The position numbers and the translations under genes are program-made. This document shows positions 62,904 to 64,000 of a stretch of 64,000 bases of DNA, in pieces. Position 1 is the first letter of the stretch. The number at the start of each line of letters is the position of its first letter. Origin of the DNA: Hibiscus mutabilis (taxonomy: Eukaryota; Streptophyta; Magnoliopsida; Malvales; Malvaceae); assembly GCA_019671005.1 (NCBI GenBank), contig CM033718.1, forward strand, positions 28,412,508 to 28,476,507, given 5' to 3'. The notes under the pieces were generated by a model, which searched no databases, was not told the DNA's origin, and worked only from the letters and a program-made list of their open reading frames with translations.

Positions 62904-64000
62904 ATTCTTCTTCTTTAAAAAAATTCGTCCTCAAAATTTATATCTAACAAAATAAGAAGATGCTAAAACCTTTATAACTCTTTAACGCCCTCAAATATTT
63001 TTCACTGTGCTACTCTGATCTCAAGACTTATCGAATATAACCCTTGTCTTCTAACATTACAAAAATAATATCAATTGATTCTTTGTCTTAGAAGGAATCC
63101 ATCCTTTCTCGGTACATTACATACAACAAGCAAGACCCAACAGTACCCCGACAAACTGTCACACTAATACATAATCAAAGAAAATTAATTTATGTTGTAG
63201 AGCCCAAAATATTGTTGCACACAAAATCCTTCCACAACTCCGTATGATCTAGAAAGAACGGGAGGTTAAATAACCGTTGCAACCAAAACGAAACAATTCC
63301 TCTCACGCTGACTCCCTAAAGGAGACTCCAACATTGTTGGCATCCTTTATCAAAATCATTGCTTTCCTGGTGCAAGACTTTTAAAAATGAAAGACGTCTC
63401 AACTTGACTCAAGCACTTACCTTAAAATTGGCATGATAACTCATATAGGCAACTAAAATAGCTCTCAATAACTCCGTTCATGCAAGAGTCTTACACTCCA
63501 AACTATGACGTGTCTGGAAAAACATGTCAACTTTACCAACACTCAAATATGTCATTGCATGGAATCCCACCAAGGGATAAGGTTCTATCACGAACCTCAA
63601 ATTTCGTGTCAAAAGGTAGCATGTATACACCGCAATTGCCTACAACCCACCCCAAAACAATCCAAGCAGACTTTCTATTTGAATCCCACATTTGCCGAAA
63701 ATGTCAAACAATACTCACCAAGAATATATCCTTACACAACGAAATCCCAAAAAAACTGTTAACTCACAAATCCTTTACAAGATCTACGATCATCTATTTA
63801 ATTTCCACAAAGTAACATCGAAGCATCGCAACAACTCTGAAGAACTTAATGTTTACCTCTCAATTTATGGCAAGTCAAACACTTATCACTATCTCAAACA
63901 CACAACTCCAACACATGGTGAAAGTTTGGTGCAAACTGTCACTCTCAGAATTCACCATGTGCTGACCATTGTACTATGTAGGCAGAATCTCTTGCCTTGA
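62904..64000 (-). mobile_element. Element X internal region, 3' end
   Basis: On the minus strand the bases next to the polypurine tract encode FEDEFF, the same pol C-terminal motif seen beside the polypurine tract of the plus-strand gypsy element. Further inward I could not recognise the chromodomain, integrase or any other domain; several overlapping short frames exist but none looks like a known family. It may be a long untranslated region or heavily decayed pol. Confidence 0.55.

Noticed and set aside
63480..64000. Overlapping plus-strand ORFs near the window end as a host gene
   Set aside because: Three short overlapping frames, no recognised domain, and the location lies inside element X on the opposite strand.

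Overview
This is plant nuclear DNA from a eudicot. A Malvaceae (cotton-like) genome is my best guess, but that rests only on the general look of the retrotransposon families and a split gene resembling MAP1D. Evidence for a plant: a ten-exon, intron-rich gene with GT-AG junctions resembling organellar methionine aminopeptidase 1D, chromodomain Ty3/gypsy retrotransposons with initiator-Met primer-binding sites, a Mutator-like (MULE) transposase relic, a hAT-type MITE, a tRNA-derived SINE-like sequence and a copia relic. There are no bacterial-type genes, operons, rRNA genes or CRISPR arrays. Every protein-coding unit I recognise is broken.

Layout. 1-2006: 3' end of a plus-strand chromodomain gypsy element (integrase tail, polypurine tract, 1497-bp 3' LTR). 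2007-4559: degenerate MULE transposase, followed at 4826-5070 by four 28-bp hairpin-like repeats. 5484-5676: a 177-bp hAT-type MITE with perfect 8-bp target-site duplication (TSD). About 5765-5930: SINE-like sequence. 6437-10737: MAP1D-like gene, apparently a pseudogene (about 29 bp missing at the active site and a further 1-bp frameshift near the end). About 11.8-14.44 kb: copia relic.

From 14441 onward the window is one nest of minus-strand gypsy elements, which I could order by TSDs. The copia relic is cut by LTR fragment A (14441-14980). A is cut by element X of the same family (LTR 14981-15073 continuing at 60354-62903; internal region to the window end). X's LTR is cut by Y, apparently a roughly 5.9-kb solo LTR (15074 to 60348, TSD gtatt on both sides). 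Y was then hit three times: E1 (19417-27996, TSD aagac), the E2 array (28329-55366, TSD gctta/actta) and E3, a solo LTR (55957-59730, TSD taact).

The most notable object is the E2 array: four LTRs of about 3.9 kb alternating with three gag-less internal regions of about 3.8 kb (LTR-int-LTR-int-LTR-int-LTR) inside one pair of TSD-like repeats. The second LTR looks like a chimera, its left part matching LTR3 and its right part matching LTR1, as expected from unequal crossing-over between LTRs. The LTR families carry different minisatellites, two of them at an equivalent place in the LTR. I saw no sign of a new enzymatic or defence system; the interest lies in genome structure. All alignments were made by eye.
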